Shown piece after piece: positions 50,592 to 59,545 of a stretch of 64,000 nt of DNA. This stretch comes from Vibrio splendidus (GTDB lineage: Bacteria > Pseudomonadota > Gammaproteobacteria > Enterobacterales > Vibrionaceae): NCBI RefSeq assembly GCF_002873455.1, contig NZ_MCUN01000012.1, positions 186,001 through 250,000 on the forward strand, read 5' to 3'. A program made the position numbers and the translations under genes. The stretch's first letter is position 1; every line of letters begins with the position of its first letter. The notes under the pieces were generated by a model that worked only from the letters and a program-made list of their open reading frames with translations, did no database searches and was not told the DNA's origin.

Positions 50592-51350
50592 TTAGATCGT
50601 GAAGACTTGATAGTCTTTTAGGTTCGGAATGATTTTATGCAGCTCTTGCTCCTGCTCTGCCATCTCATCTAGAGAATCACAGAACTCATTCGCTTCCTCT
50701 TGTACTTGTTGAGAATGTTCTTTCATTCTCTCTTCAACTTTAAGCTTTAATTCAGCCATGCTATCAGCCATTTCGGTCAGATTTAGTCCGCCGTCTTGCT
50801 TCATTTTTTCTGACATCGCATTAAAGGCACTTGAGATAAACTCTTGGTTAAAGATCTCCTTAGCCTTTTCAAAATCTTCAGACCAACCATTCGCCATCGA
50901 ATCGAAACTATCAGCCGGTAGGACTAACTCGCCATCTTTATAGTAACGAGCCTCTAATTCAGCAAAGTACGTTTTCATTGATTCTTTTACATTATCAAAT
51001 GACTCAGGTGAATCTAGGCTAGCCGCAATATCATCAATCACGTCATTCGCTAACGCTAGGCTATCGTTAGCCATTTGTTTCGCTCGTGGTAAGTACTCAC
51101 TCATGCTTTCGCGGTATTTTTCAATCGCCGCTTGTTGGTCGGCATCAAGTGCGACCTTTTCACCATGAATATAAAGATCGTTATTGCCATCAAGAATAGC
51201 TGTATCACCATTTACTTGATGGATTTCGACTTTCTGCTCGTCAATTCGTAGTTCATTTTTCAAATCAACTCGACACTGAGCTGCAAAGGTTGGCAGGCTC
51301 ACAACAGCGGTAGCCACTGTTAATGATGCAATCAATACGCTTTTTTTCAT
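50592..51350 (-). CDS. YggN/DUF2884-family periplasmic protein
   Basis: A 252-aa protein with a clear signal peptide (MKKSVLIASLTVATAVVSLPTFA). The mature N-terminus (QCRVDLKNELRIDEQKVEIHQVNGDTAILDGNNDLYIHGEKVALDADQ, in part) matches the DUF2884/YggN pattern. The rest is highly helical and acidic. There are two cysteines (QCRV and EFCDSL). The function is unknown. Confidence 0.78.
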   Translation of the reverse strand: MKKSVLIASLTVATAVVSLPTFAAQCRVDLKNELRIDEQKVEIHQVNGDTAILDGNNDLYIHGEKVALDADQQAAIEKYRESMSEYLPRAKQMANDSLALANDVIDDIAASLDSPESFDNVKESMKTYFAELEARYYKDGELVLPADSFDSMANGWSEDFEKAKEIFNQEFISSAFNAMSEKMKQDGGLNLTEMADSMAELKLKVEERMKEHSQQVQEEANEFCDSLDEMAEQEQELHKIIPNLKDYQVFTI

Positions 51351-51437
51351 AACACCCTCTCATCAATCTGCCCAACGACTATACCGCTAGTTTATGCTTC
51401 TTTGTCAGAAAAACGTTTATATTTACAAGCCTGTCAT

Positions 51438-51911
51438 TCAGTCAATCGATACTACTTCATAGCAAAATTGTTTATCAGCGACCTTAAACTCAATTTCATC
51501 ACCGACTTCTTTGCCCATTAGAGCCTGACCAAATGGTGCATTCGCCGTCACGATGGCAATCTCATTCTCATTCCACATGACAGAAAGTCCGCCGACTCTC
51601 GGCCCCATAAAAAAGTGTTTATATTTATCATGTTCGTCAATGACCACAATGTAGCTACTCACCGTAATACGCTCACTATCGCGCAACACTAAGTTACGAT
51701 AACACTGAATGTCGTCTTCACACTCTTGCACTCTTACGGCTTGGCCATGAGCAAGATACGAAGCTTCTAATGCCAATGTATCGTACTTATGTTCAGGCAC
51801 AGTCTCTTCATCGGTCGCAGCATCAATCGCACGCTGAGTCGCAGATTGGGCGATACGTAGTCGGGATTCGAGTTGCTCTAAGATTATTTGGCGAAGCTCA
51901 GACTTATTCAT
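51438..51911 (-). CDS. GreA/GreB-like protein
   Basis: A 157-aa protein. The C-terminal half (SYIVVIDEHDKYKHFFMGPRVGG to ANAPFGQALMGKEVGDEIEFKV) fits the Gre FKBP-like domain. The N-terminal helical part is Gre-like in length, but the acidic loop that projects into the polymerase channel differs (TDEETVPEHKYD), so cleavage activity is doubtful. It may bind RNA polymerase as a Gre paralogue. It is not greA itself. It is divergent from the RecQ-type gene. Confidence 0.68.
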   Translation of the reverse strand: MNKSELRQIILEQLESRLRIAQSATQRAIDAATDEETVPEHKYDTLALEASYLAHGQAVRVQECEDDIQCYRNLVLRDSERITVSSYIVVIDEHDKYKHFFMGPRVGGLSVMWNENEIAIVTANAPFGQALMGKEVGDEIEFKVADKQFCYEVVSID

Positions 51912-52056
51912 ACTATTGGGGTGCTTTTCTATAGGAGCTACAGAATAGAATTAGGTACAATCAGGTGCAAGACATTTGATTCATCAAGCGACGCTATCAT
52001 GAATGGACGCTCGCTTTATCATCAATACGACACTTAATAATTCAGGTAGAACATAA

Positions 52057-53991
52057 ATGATTGAGCAGAAGTTAAAACAAGTATTCGGATTCGACTCACT
52101 GCGTAATGGGCAAAAGCAAGTCATTGATAATGTTCTATCTGGTCATTCGACAGCGGCCATATTCCCAACAGGCTCAGGTAAGTCGCTTTGCTATCAATTG
52201 CCAGCGCTAGCATTGCCACACTTAACCTTAGTGATATCGCCACTGTTAGCTTTAATGAAAGACCAGCTCAGCTTCTTGCACAGCAAAGGCATTAGCGCAG
52301 CTGCAATCGAATCAAGCCAAGACAGACAAACCACCCAACAAGTGATGCAGTCGGTACGTAACGGAGACACCAAGATCCTCATGATCTCCGTTGAGCGCTT
52401 GAAGAACGAGCGCTTTCGCCAGTTTATCTCCCAAGTGCCGATCTCGTTACTGGTGGTCGATGAAGCGCACTGTATTTCTGAATGGGGACATAACTTTAGA
52501 CCAGATTACCTGAAGCTTCCCCAGTACCAAAAACAACTCAATATTCCTCAGGTACTGCTACTGACAGCCACCGCGACCACATCAGTGATCCAAGATATGA
52601 AGTCTAAGTTTGATATCGATGAGGAACGTGTGGTGGTTACGGGTTTCTATCGTCAAAACCTCGACCTGTCAATTCAACCTTGCGAACAAACCAGCAAGCT
52701 AGAAACCTTGTGCAATGTCGTTAACCAAGCTTCTCTCGCTCCGACTATTGTTTATGTCACCCTTCAACAAACAGCAGAAATGGTGGCTCAGCAACTTCGT
52801 AATGCTGGCGTTAATGCCGTGGCTTACCATGCGGGTCTTAAGCCTGAAAACCGAGATGTAATTCAACATCAATTCATGAATGATGACGTGAACTGTATCG
52901 TGGCCACCATTGCGTTTGGTATGGGCGTCGACAAGTCCAACATTCGCCGAGTGATTCACTTTGATTTACCAAAATCTATCGAGAATTACTCGCAAGAGAT
53001 CGGCAGAGCTGGCCGAGACGGTCAACCTTCGGCATGTATTCTTCTCGCAAACAAATATGGCCTCAGTACGCTAGAGAACTTCGTATTTGGTGATACGCCG
53101 GATAACATCTCAATCCAAGCTGTCTTGAAAGAGATCTACGAAAACCAAAACATTGGGGCTTCTGGTGCAAACCAATGGGAGATCATGCTTAACCAACTAT
53201 CGCGTGAATCTAACATTCGTCAACTTCCACTAAAAACACTGTTGGTTTATCTAGAAATTGAAGGCGTGATTGAACCTAAATACAGTTATTTTGCTGACTA
53301 CAAATTTAAGTTTATTCGCCCGAAACAACAGATCACCGAACAGTTCCAAGGTGAACGTCGTCATTTTGTAGAAGCAATTTTCCAATGCTCTCCTCAAGCT
53401 AGAGTCTGGTGCCAAGTTGACTTCGATGCACTGTGGACACACTTCCAGGCTGATCGTCAGCGTGTTGTTACGGCTATCGATTATTTCAATGAACAAGGCT
53501 GGATTGAGTTGGAAAGTAAGCAGATCACCGATGTGTATGCGATCCACAACACCTCTGAAGATATGATGCAACTGTCAGATCGTCTAACTGAGTTGTTTAA
53601 GGCAAAAGAGAACAGTGAGATTAATCGCCTTAACCAAATGCTGAACTTCTTCGAAGCAGATACTTGTCTAAGCTCACGCCTAGCGAGCTACTTTGCCGAT
53701 GATAAGGCACCAACTAACTGTGGTCATTGCTCTGTATGCCGTGGTGAGGTAGCAATATTACCAACTGTCGATGTTGACCCCGTTGACGACGAAACCGTAA
53801 TGACATGGATCCATGAATTTGTATCGAAGAGTCAGCAATTGATCACAGACGAAGCCATTACCCGTTTTCTATGCGGAATCGCAACCCCGCTTTCAACCAA
53901 GCTTAAAGCCAGCAAAATGGTCGGTTACGGCAAGCTAGAGCAGCAACCATTCAGTGATACCTTGGCGCGAGTCAAACAACTTCCTAGATAA
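52057..53991 (+). CDS. RecQ-family ATP-dependent DNA helicase
   Basis: A 644-aa protein. Walker A is in FPTGSGKSLCYQLPALAL, the DExH box in VVDEAHCISEWGHNFRPDYLKL, motif III in LLLTATATTSVIQDM, and motif VI in YSQEIGRAGRDGQPS. A late zinc-type cluster has CLSSRLASYFADD and NCGHCSVCRGE. The N-terminal half is a typical 3'-5' helicase. The C-terminal region is unlike classical RecQ with an obvious HRDC domain, so this is probably a RecQ-like paralogue rather than recQ itself. It converges with the truncated dinB. Confidence 0.85.
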   Translation: MIEQKLKQVFGFDSLRNGQKQVIDNVLSGHSTAAIFPTGSGKSLCYQLPALALPHLTLVISPLLALMKDQLSFLHSKGISAAAIESSQDRQTTQQVMQSVRNGDTKILMISVERLKNERFRQFISQVPISLLVVDEAHCISEWGHNFRPDYLKLPQYQKQLNIPQVLLLTATATTSVIQDMKSKFDIDEERVVVTGFYRQNLDLSIQPCEQTSKLETLCNVVNQASLAPTIVYVTLQQTAEMVAQQLRNAGVNAVAYHAGLKPENRDVIQHQFMNDDVNCIVATIAFGMGVDKSNIRRVIHFDLPKSIENYSQEIGRAGRDGQPSACILLANKYGLSTLENFVFGDTPDNISIQAVLKEIYENQNIGASGANQWEIMLNQLSRESNIRQLPLKTLLVYLEIEGVIEPKYSYFADYKFKFIRPKQQITEQFQGERRHFVEAIFQCSPQARVWCQVDFDALWTHFQADRQRVVTAIDYFNEQGWIELESKQITDVYAIHNTSEDMMQLSDRLTELFKAKENSEINRLNQMLNFFEADTCLSSRLASYFADDKAPTNCGHCSVCRGEVAILPTVDVDPVDDETVMTWIHEFVSKSQQLITDEAITRFLCGIATPLSTKLKASKMVGYGKLEQQPFSDTLARVKQLPR

Positions 53992-54132
53992 GGCATCTCA
54001 CGTATTGATATAGAAACAGGCTAGGCTATGAAGCCTAGTCGGTGCTTATCGGTGAACTTCTCATCACTATCTATTCTCAATATCACCTATTCTCACGGCC
54101 CTCTATTCTTATTGCTCTCTAAACTAGACAGC

Positions 54133-55134
54133 CTAAAAGAAACTCAACTGACGCATCTGATCTTTGGGTTGTAGCATCACGCTCAAACCAAGCAAGCGTA
54201 TTTCTCGTCCCTGTTGTCTTTTCAGTATTTCGCTTAACAGTTCTTTGAAGTGTTCGCGATCAAGAGAGGCGTGTATGTGTTCGATAGTGGTTTGCTGGAA
54301 ATCGGCGAACTTGAGCTTAATCCCCTGCTTGATGATCGCTTTACTCGGGCTGGCTTTTTCGAGACGAGTTTCAAGCTCAGGAAACAGCTTATCTTCGATC
54401 ACCTGCCAACATTCCTCGTAGGTAGAAATGTTTTGAGTAAAGGTGCGCTCTACTCCTACCGATTTTCGTTCACGCTCAATAACAACTTCCCGGTCATCAA
54501 TGCCATGGCTGCGCTTCCATAGAGATGCACCTTGACGGCCAAACCTGAGCAATAGATCGCGATAATCAGATTCCTTAATATCCTTACAAGTAAAGAAGCC
54601 CGCTTGATGCAGCTTCTCAATGCTGACCTTGCCAACACCGGGAATCTTTTCGAGTGGGAGTTCGTCAATCATCGCTTGAACGTCTTGCGGAGGAATCACA
54701 AACTGTCCGTTGGGTTTATTCATATCCGACGCGACTTTCGCTAGAAACTTTATTGGAGCGATGCCAGCCGAAGCAGTCAGGTTGAGTTCATTCCAGATAT
54801 CGTGACGAATCGCCTCTGCAATCAGTGTGGCCGAACCATGACATTGCTTGGAATCGGTGACATCAAGGAAAGCTTCATCCAAAGAAAGAGGTTCAATGAT
54901 GGATGTGTATCGAGAAAAAATTTCGCGGATCTTTTTCGATATCTCGACGTAGACCGACATTCTCCCAGGAACAACCAACAGATTGGGACAAAGCTGCAGT
55001 GCTTTTCCTGTTGGCATTGCAGAACGAATACCAAACTTACGAGCTTCGTAATTACAGGTACTCAAAACCCCGCGCTGTTTTTCATGCCCCCCCACTGCGA
55101 GCGGTCGATTTCTATAAGATGGGTTATCTCGCAT
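54133..55134 (-). pseudogene. dinB: DNA polymerase IV, 5'-truncated resident copy
   Basis: 333 codons from the first usable ATG. The frame retains palm, fingers, little finger and SLDEAFLDVTD with the second catalytic Asp-Glu, plus the C-terminal REIRLLGLSVMLQPKDQMRQLSFF, whose last QLSFF looks like a beta-clamp binding motif. Upstream of ATG 55134 the frame still reads SYHAAVE, homologous to the D-C-Y-Y-A-A-V-E segment. It then meets TAG, where the first catalytic Asp motif (xIDxDC) should be. The first dozen or so codons are lost and replaced by AT-rich DNA, so the product should be inactive as a polymerase unless the 5' end is restored. Confidence 0.82.
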
Positions 55135-55313
55135 TTCTACAGCTGCGTGGTAAGACTATCGGGTAAAAAATGTAAATTTTAGTGAGATAGTGAGCAAATA
55201 ACTTTTAAAATATATAGTTAAACTAAAAAATACACTTACATAATTCACTTACAGAAAATTCACGAGATTCGCAAGATAAATGCCTCGAAAACGCTTCATT
55301 TACACTTACATTT

Positions 55314-56381
55314 TCACCACTTGAGGGTCATCTGGGTGTTGGACTGACCTTCTTGAGGTTCTAACCCTACACTTAATCCAATAAGACGAATTCCTCGGCC
55401 ATTAGCTCGCGCCCAAGCTTTTTTTAATAAAGCAGAGAAAAAAACTTTATCAAGACTGATTTGTTTATGTTCAACCGTTGTTTGCTGGAAGTCATCGAAT
55501 TTAAGTTTAAGACCCTGACGGATTATTCTTTTATCATGAGAAACCTTACTGAATCGTCTCACTAGTTCATCATATAGTGATTCAATAACTTCTAGGCATT
55601 CTGATTCAGTCAAAATATCTTGAGCAAATGTCCGTTCAACACCAAGGGATTTTCTAATTCTTGTTGGTGTTACCTCACGACGATCAATTCCATGGCAGCG
55701 CTCCCATAGGGAACTGCCGAACTTACCAAAATGTTTGAGTAACATGTGTTGGTCGTAATTTTTAACATCAATACCTTGGTACAAACCAAGGTTATGCAGC
55801 TTCTCCAGTGTTACCTTACCAACACCGGGAATTAAGCCTAATTCTAGATCGTTAACAAATCTGTCTATTTCATCTGGAGTTACGACACAAATTCCGTTTG
55901 GTTTATTAATATCGGAAGCGACCTTTGCAACAAATTTGATAGGGGCTATTCCGGCACTGGCCGTAAGGTTTAATTCTGATTCAATGGCCTTTCGAATATC
56001 CTCTGCGATTAATGTTGCCGACCCCCTAAATAGTTGAGAATCTGTCACATCAAGGTAAGCCTCATCAAGCGATATAGGCTCAATAAGGTCGGTATAACGA
56101 GCAAAGATTGCATGGATCTGCTTGGATACAGCCTTATACTTTTCCATATCTCCACCTATAACCATTAGATTTGGGCATAGTTTAAGAGCATGAGCGGTCG
56201 CCATTGCAGAGCGAACACCATATTTTCGAGCAATATAGTTACATGTTGAGATCACACCACGCTGATTCTGGGAGCCACCAATCGCCAATGGTATATCCCT
56301 TAACTCAGGATAATCTCTCATTTCAACTGCGGCATAGTAACAGTCAAGGTCTATGTGTATGATTTTTTTCAGCATTTTCAT
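55314..56381 (-). CDS. dinB: DNA polymerase IV, complete second copy
   Basis: About 355 aa from ATG 56381 (MKMLKKIIHIDLDCYYAAVEMRD); ATG 56375 is an alternative. Both catalytic motifs are present, HIDLDC and SLDEAYLDVTD, with GIAPIKFVAKVASDINKPNG, IPGVGKVT and the C-terminal RLIGLSVGLEP. It is clearly homologous to, but diverged from, the truncated copy 180 bp downstream. It lacks the QLSFF-type ending and finishes QMTLKW. A LexA-like box lies about 108 bp upstream. It probably arrived with the accessory region and supplies Pol IV activity. Confidence 0.9.
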   Translation of the reverse strand: MKMLKKIIHIDLDCYYAAVEMRDYPELRDIPLAIGGSQNQRGVISTCNYIARKYGVRSAMATAHALKLCPNLMVIGGDMEKYKAVSKQIHAIFARYTDLIEPISLDEAYLDVTDSQLFRGSATLIAEDIRKAIESELNLTASAGIAPIKFVAKVASDINKPNGICVVTPDEIDRFVNDLELGLIPGVGKVTLEKLHNLGLYQGIDVKNYDQHMLLKHFGKFGSSLWERCHGIDRREVTPTRIRKSLGVERTFAQDILTESECLEVIESLYDELVRRFSKVSHDKRIIRQGLKLKFDDFQQTTVEHKQISLDKVFFSALLKKAWARANGRGIRLIGLSVGLEPQEGQSNTQMTLKW

Positions 56382-56488
56382 TACACCCAAAACACAGGCA
56401 ACCAAGTACTTAAAGTCACCATTAGCTTTATGTTACCCAAAAGCTCATTACAAACAAACTGAGCTCCACAAATATCCTCATTATTATA

Positions 56489-56504
56489 CTGTATATCCAA
56501 CCAG
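56489..56504 (-). promoter_or_regulatory. LexA-like SOS box upstream of dinB copy 2
   Basis: CTGTATATCCAACCAG fits CTG-N10-CAG with an AT-rich left centre; the right half is CCAG instead of ACAG. It is placed about 108 bp before the start codon. dinB is SOS-regulated in many gammaproteobacteria. Confidence 0.5.
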
Positions 56505-56709
56505 CTATCGAGAAGTGTATCTACAAAGAAAGTTTGCCGGTGGGAGTAAGGATGCTTACCATCACAGAATTTTCGGCTAAGTCACTAATTTTACGACCAA
56601 TAGTAAAAACCTCGCTAAGAGCCAAGACTTTACCCTACGTCTTTCTGGGTCATAGATACTGTAAAGGTGTGAGTCACTTTTGCCCCATTATGATTCAGAG
56701 TAAATACTC

Positions 56710-56732
56710 ATTCACATCATGTTAATGTGAAT
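56710..56732. repeat. Inverted repeat near transposase remnant
   Basis: A perfect 8-bp ATTCACAT/ATGTGAAT repeat with a 7-nt loop (CATGTTA). It may be an operator or hairpin; no T tract. Confidence 0.4.
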
Positions 56733-56784
56733 TTGCACTACAACAAGTAATGCGAAGTCTGCTCATTTAGGGTTCATACACTTT

Positions 56785-57245
56785 TTAGGAACCTAACTTC
56801 CTTGATTGTTGATAAAGTATTGACTTTTTATTTAAATTAGTAAGTGAAAAACGGCATGATGTAGAATGAAAGGCGGCTGTTAATCGTCTAATGAGCGTTA
56901 TATTCACTGAGGGAAAATCTGATAAGATTTGAGGTGTAGTGGCATAGTGAATTTGGTGAAGTCGGATTAATTCTGTTTGTAAACGCCGCGCCCCTAAATT
57001 GCGTTTCTCACGGATCGTAAGGGTCAATGCTCTTAGCTCATCAGTGATCTTGGTATCCGGAGATGAATGGGGGCGTTTGCTTTGGCTTTCTAGACCTGTG
57101 ATTCCTAACTGCTTATATCGCTTCGTCCACTTGCGCAATGTTGGCCTAGAAATACCACTTCGCCGACATACGAAGCCTGCATCACCACATTCCTATTACA
57201 TTTTTACCCACTGTAGTCTTTGTTGGATTTCTCTGTCTATAGACA
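56785..57245 (-). pseudogene. Decayed IS481-like transposase (N-terminal HTH part)
   Basis: Reading the minus strand from about 57245 gives DREIQQRLQWVKM, then TAA TAG, then ECGDAGFVCRRSGISRPTLRKWTKRYKQLGITGLESQSKRPHSSP in pieces. This is the winged HTH region of IS481-type transposases. Further on, NLGARRLQTELIRLH is typical, but the DDE catalytic core is absent. In-frame stops and lack of a core make it a remnant. Family assignment is tentative. Confidence 0.65.
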
Positions 57246-57383
57246 CCCAGTATAGTTGAAATGATGTCTATGAATCACACAGATTAGAAAATGATTCTCA
57301 AACCTCAACTACTTGTATGGGGAAGTTTTCCCTGTGCGTCGAGCGTTTCGGGGAACTAGACCATAACGGCAACTAAAGCTTTC

Positions 57384-57427
57384 TAGCTTCACTTGCCAAT
57401 GTAGCTTCACTTGCCAATGTAGCTTCA
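57384..57427. repeat. 18-bp tandem repeat at the end of the ABC exporter gene
   Basis: TAGCTTCACTTGCCAATG occurs twice in tandem (57384-57401, 57402-57419), followed by a third partial TAGCTTCA that runs into the exporter's stop codon region. Confidence 0.8.
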
Positions 57428-59545
57428 AATCAACCCTGTTAAATTAAGCATACAATCCGCACTATCTATAGTTTCCCTTCTATGAGCGATAGAGATAGTT
57501 GTTACGTTCAATCCTTTGATATTCTCCAAGATCGCCTTTTCGTTATTCATATCAAGATGACTAGTCGATTCATCTAAGCAAAGTATCTTAGGTTGACGAT
57601 ACAGAGCTCTTGCGAGAAACAGCCTTTGAAGTTGACCACCAGAAAAGCAACTTCCCATATCACCAACAAGTGAATGAAACCCCATAGGTAGAGATTCAAT
57701 TTCTTCGAGAATACAAGCGGCACGACAAGATTCCTGCATTAGTTCGTAGTTAACATCGGAATCGAACATCGTAATATTCTCTTCTAGGGTTCCAGACAAA
57801 AGAACATCATCTTGCATAACGACTCCAAAGATACTTCTGTAGTCGGAAGGTGTAAGCTCTTGAATGTCTGAACCATTAATTAGAACTCTTCCGGAAGTCG
57901 GCTTAACAAGACCGAGAACAATCTTAAGCAACGTACTCTTCCCGCACCCTGAACTTCCTGTTATCACGGTGTTTAAATTTGGCTTAAATTCAAAGTTTAA
58001 GTTTCTAAATATCCAGTCATCATTACTTGAAAACCTGAAACTCACATTTTCTAGTGTAATCGTTGGCTCATTAACCAATGACACAGGAGACTTTAGTTCT
58101 CGGTGTTCCCTTTGATGCAACGTGATATCAGACAATCTGCCCAAATGGAGGTTAAGCATTTTAAACTCGATAAACTTATCTATAAAAGTTCTGATACTCG
58201 TAGTAAAAAGTACTTTGTAGGAGACAAAGGCTAAAATCATGCCCACACTCAATTGGCCTTCAATGGCTAAGATAGCGCCAAAGTAGATGATCAGAATGTT
58301 CTCAAAGCCAAAAATCAGTTTATTAAACGCCTCTTCAGAGATAGCAAGCTTACTTAATCGAATATCACTGTTAATTACTTCTGCATATCGGTTTAACCAC
58401 AAGTTCTGCATTACACTTTCATGGCCAAAAGTTTTGATTGTTTTTATTGCTCGAACCGACTCCAAGAATGTAGAGTCTTCTTTAGCTTCTGAAGTAAGTA
58501 GCTCTTCAGATATCCTTCGCGTTGGAAAGTAAAATAACATTTGAATGGCAAAAGAAATCAAAACAGTCACCAGAGCAAGAGTAGCCAGAAAAGGGCTGTA
58601 GAGATACATCATGGCTAGGACTAAAGCTGCCATGAGTCCATCTATTGCCGACTCCACAAGACCTTCTGTCATCAAGTCTCTTATATAAGTCAGAGACTTG
58701 AATCTGGAAATTACATCACCTACGCTTCTTTTCTCAAAGTAATCTGTGGGTAACCGGAGCAAATGAAAAAAGATGTTTGCCCCCATTTGGATACTCAGTT
58801 GGCTACTAAATTTAACGACTAACCACTGTCTAAAGGAACTCACAAGAACATTGAGGACAGTCAACAATGAAAACCCTATCGCCAAGACAAGCAACAGTGG
58901 TTTGTCTTCACTAATTAGCACTTCATCTATTGTCCATTGTAAATAGTACGGAAACAGAATCGACATTAGTTGCATGACTAACGTCAGTCCAATTAGCAGA
59001 AAAAGTGTCTTATTTAGCCCAGTAATATTTTCCCACAACTGATTAACCTTCATCGTAGTTCTATTTTCAGCGGGCCTAAATTGGGACGTTGGAGTGAACT
59101 CCACAGCAATACCCGTGAAAGACTTACTTAACTCATTGAACGATAGCTTTCGCTTCCCAATCGCGGGATCACTGATATGGACAGCGTTCTTAGTCACTTT
59201 GGTTAGCACTACAAAGTGATCAAAATCCCAATGTAATATGCAGGGTAGTTTCAGATCTTTTACTTCATCTAAAGAGCACTTCAAGGCTCGACTCGATAAG
59301 TCTAAATTAGAGGCAAGTTCGACAATATCTCTAAGATTCATGCCCTTTGAACTAATCTGCGCGCTCTTTCTCATACTATGGAGGTCATTGTTGTTTCCAT
59401 GGAAAGACAGAATCATCGCCAAAGACGCCAAACCACATTCTGCAACCTCGGATTGCATTATCAATGGTGCTCTTTTTAAATCATAAAAGTTCAGAAGGTC
59501 TTTGGGGTTGAAGAAGTTCGCTCCGCTAGTATTCTCGGCAGTCAT
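57425..59545 (-). CDS. C39-peptidase ABC exporter (double-glycine peptide exporter)
   Basis: A 706-aa protein with three parts. Residues ~25-155 form a C39 peptidase with the whole catalytic set: Gln31 and Cys37 in QSEVAECGLASLAMI, His110 in DHFVVL and Asp126 in SDPAIG. Residues ~175-450 are the six-helix transmembrane domain. The last ~210 residues are the ATPase, with Walker A TGSSGCGKSTLLK, signature FSGGQLQRLFLARAL and Walker B ILCLDES. Such exporters cut leader peptides after GG and pump the core out. The complete Cys/His pair argues against an RTX-toxin exporter, whose C39-like domain lacks the Cys. It is last gene of the cluster, overlapping the fusion-protein gene by one base. Confidence 0.93.
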   Translation of the reverse strand: MTAENTSGANFFNPKDLLNFYDLKRAPLIMQSEVAECGLASLAMILSFHGNNNDLHSMRKSAQISSKGMNLRDIVELASNLDLSSRALKCSLDEVKDLKLPCILHWDFDHFVVLTKVTKNAVHISDPAIGKRKLSFNELSKSFTGIAVEFTPTSQFRPAENRTTMKVNQLWENITGLNKTLFLLIGLTLVMQLMSILFPYYLQWTIDEVLISEDKPLLLVLAIGFSLLTVLNVLVSSFRQWLVVKFSSQLSIQMGANIFFHLLRLPTDYFEKRSVGDVISRFKSLTYIRDLMTEGLVESAIDGLMAALVLAMMYLYSPFLATLALVTVLISFAIQMLFYFPTRRISEELLTSEAKEDSTFLESVRAIKTIKTFGHESVMQNLWLNRYAEVINSDIRLSKLAISEEAFNKLIFGFENILIIYFGAILAIEGQLSVGMILAFVSYKVLFTTSIRTFIDKFIEFKMLNLHLGRLSDITLHQREHRELKSPVSLVNEPTITLENVSFRFSSNDDWIFRNLNFEFKPNLNTVITGSSGCGKSTLLKIVLGLVKPTSGRVLINGSDIQELTPSDYRSIFGVVMQDDVLLSGTLEENITMFDSDVNYELMQESCRAACILEEIESLPMGFHSLVGDMGSCFSGGQLQRLFLARALYRQPKILCLDESTSHLDMNNEKAILENIKGLNVTTISIAHRRETIDSADCMLNLTGLI

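Larger units (their letters stand above)
56382..56784. other. Non-coding accessory DNA upstream of dinB copy 2
   Basis: 403 bp, AT-rich, without a credible gene. It holds the LexA-like box (56489-56504) and an inverted repeat (56710-56732), then the end of the transposase remnant. Confidence 0.5.

Noticed and set aside
56785..57138. An intact small DNA-binding protein
   Set aside because: The sequence joins, through two in-frame stops, to upstream transposase-like sequence and lacks the rest of the family, so it is a remnant.
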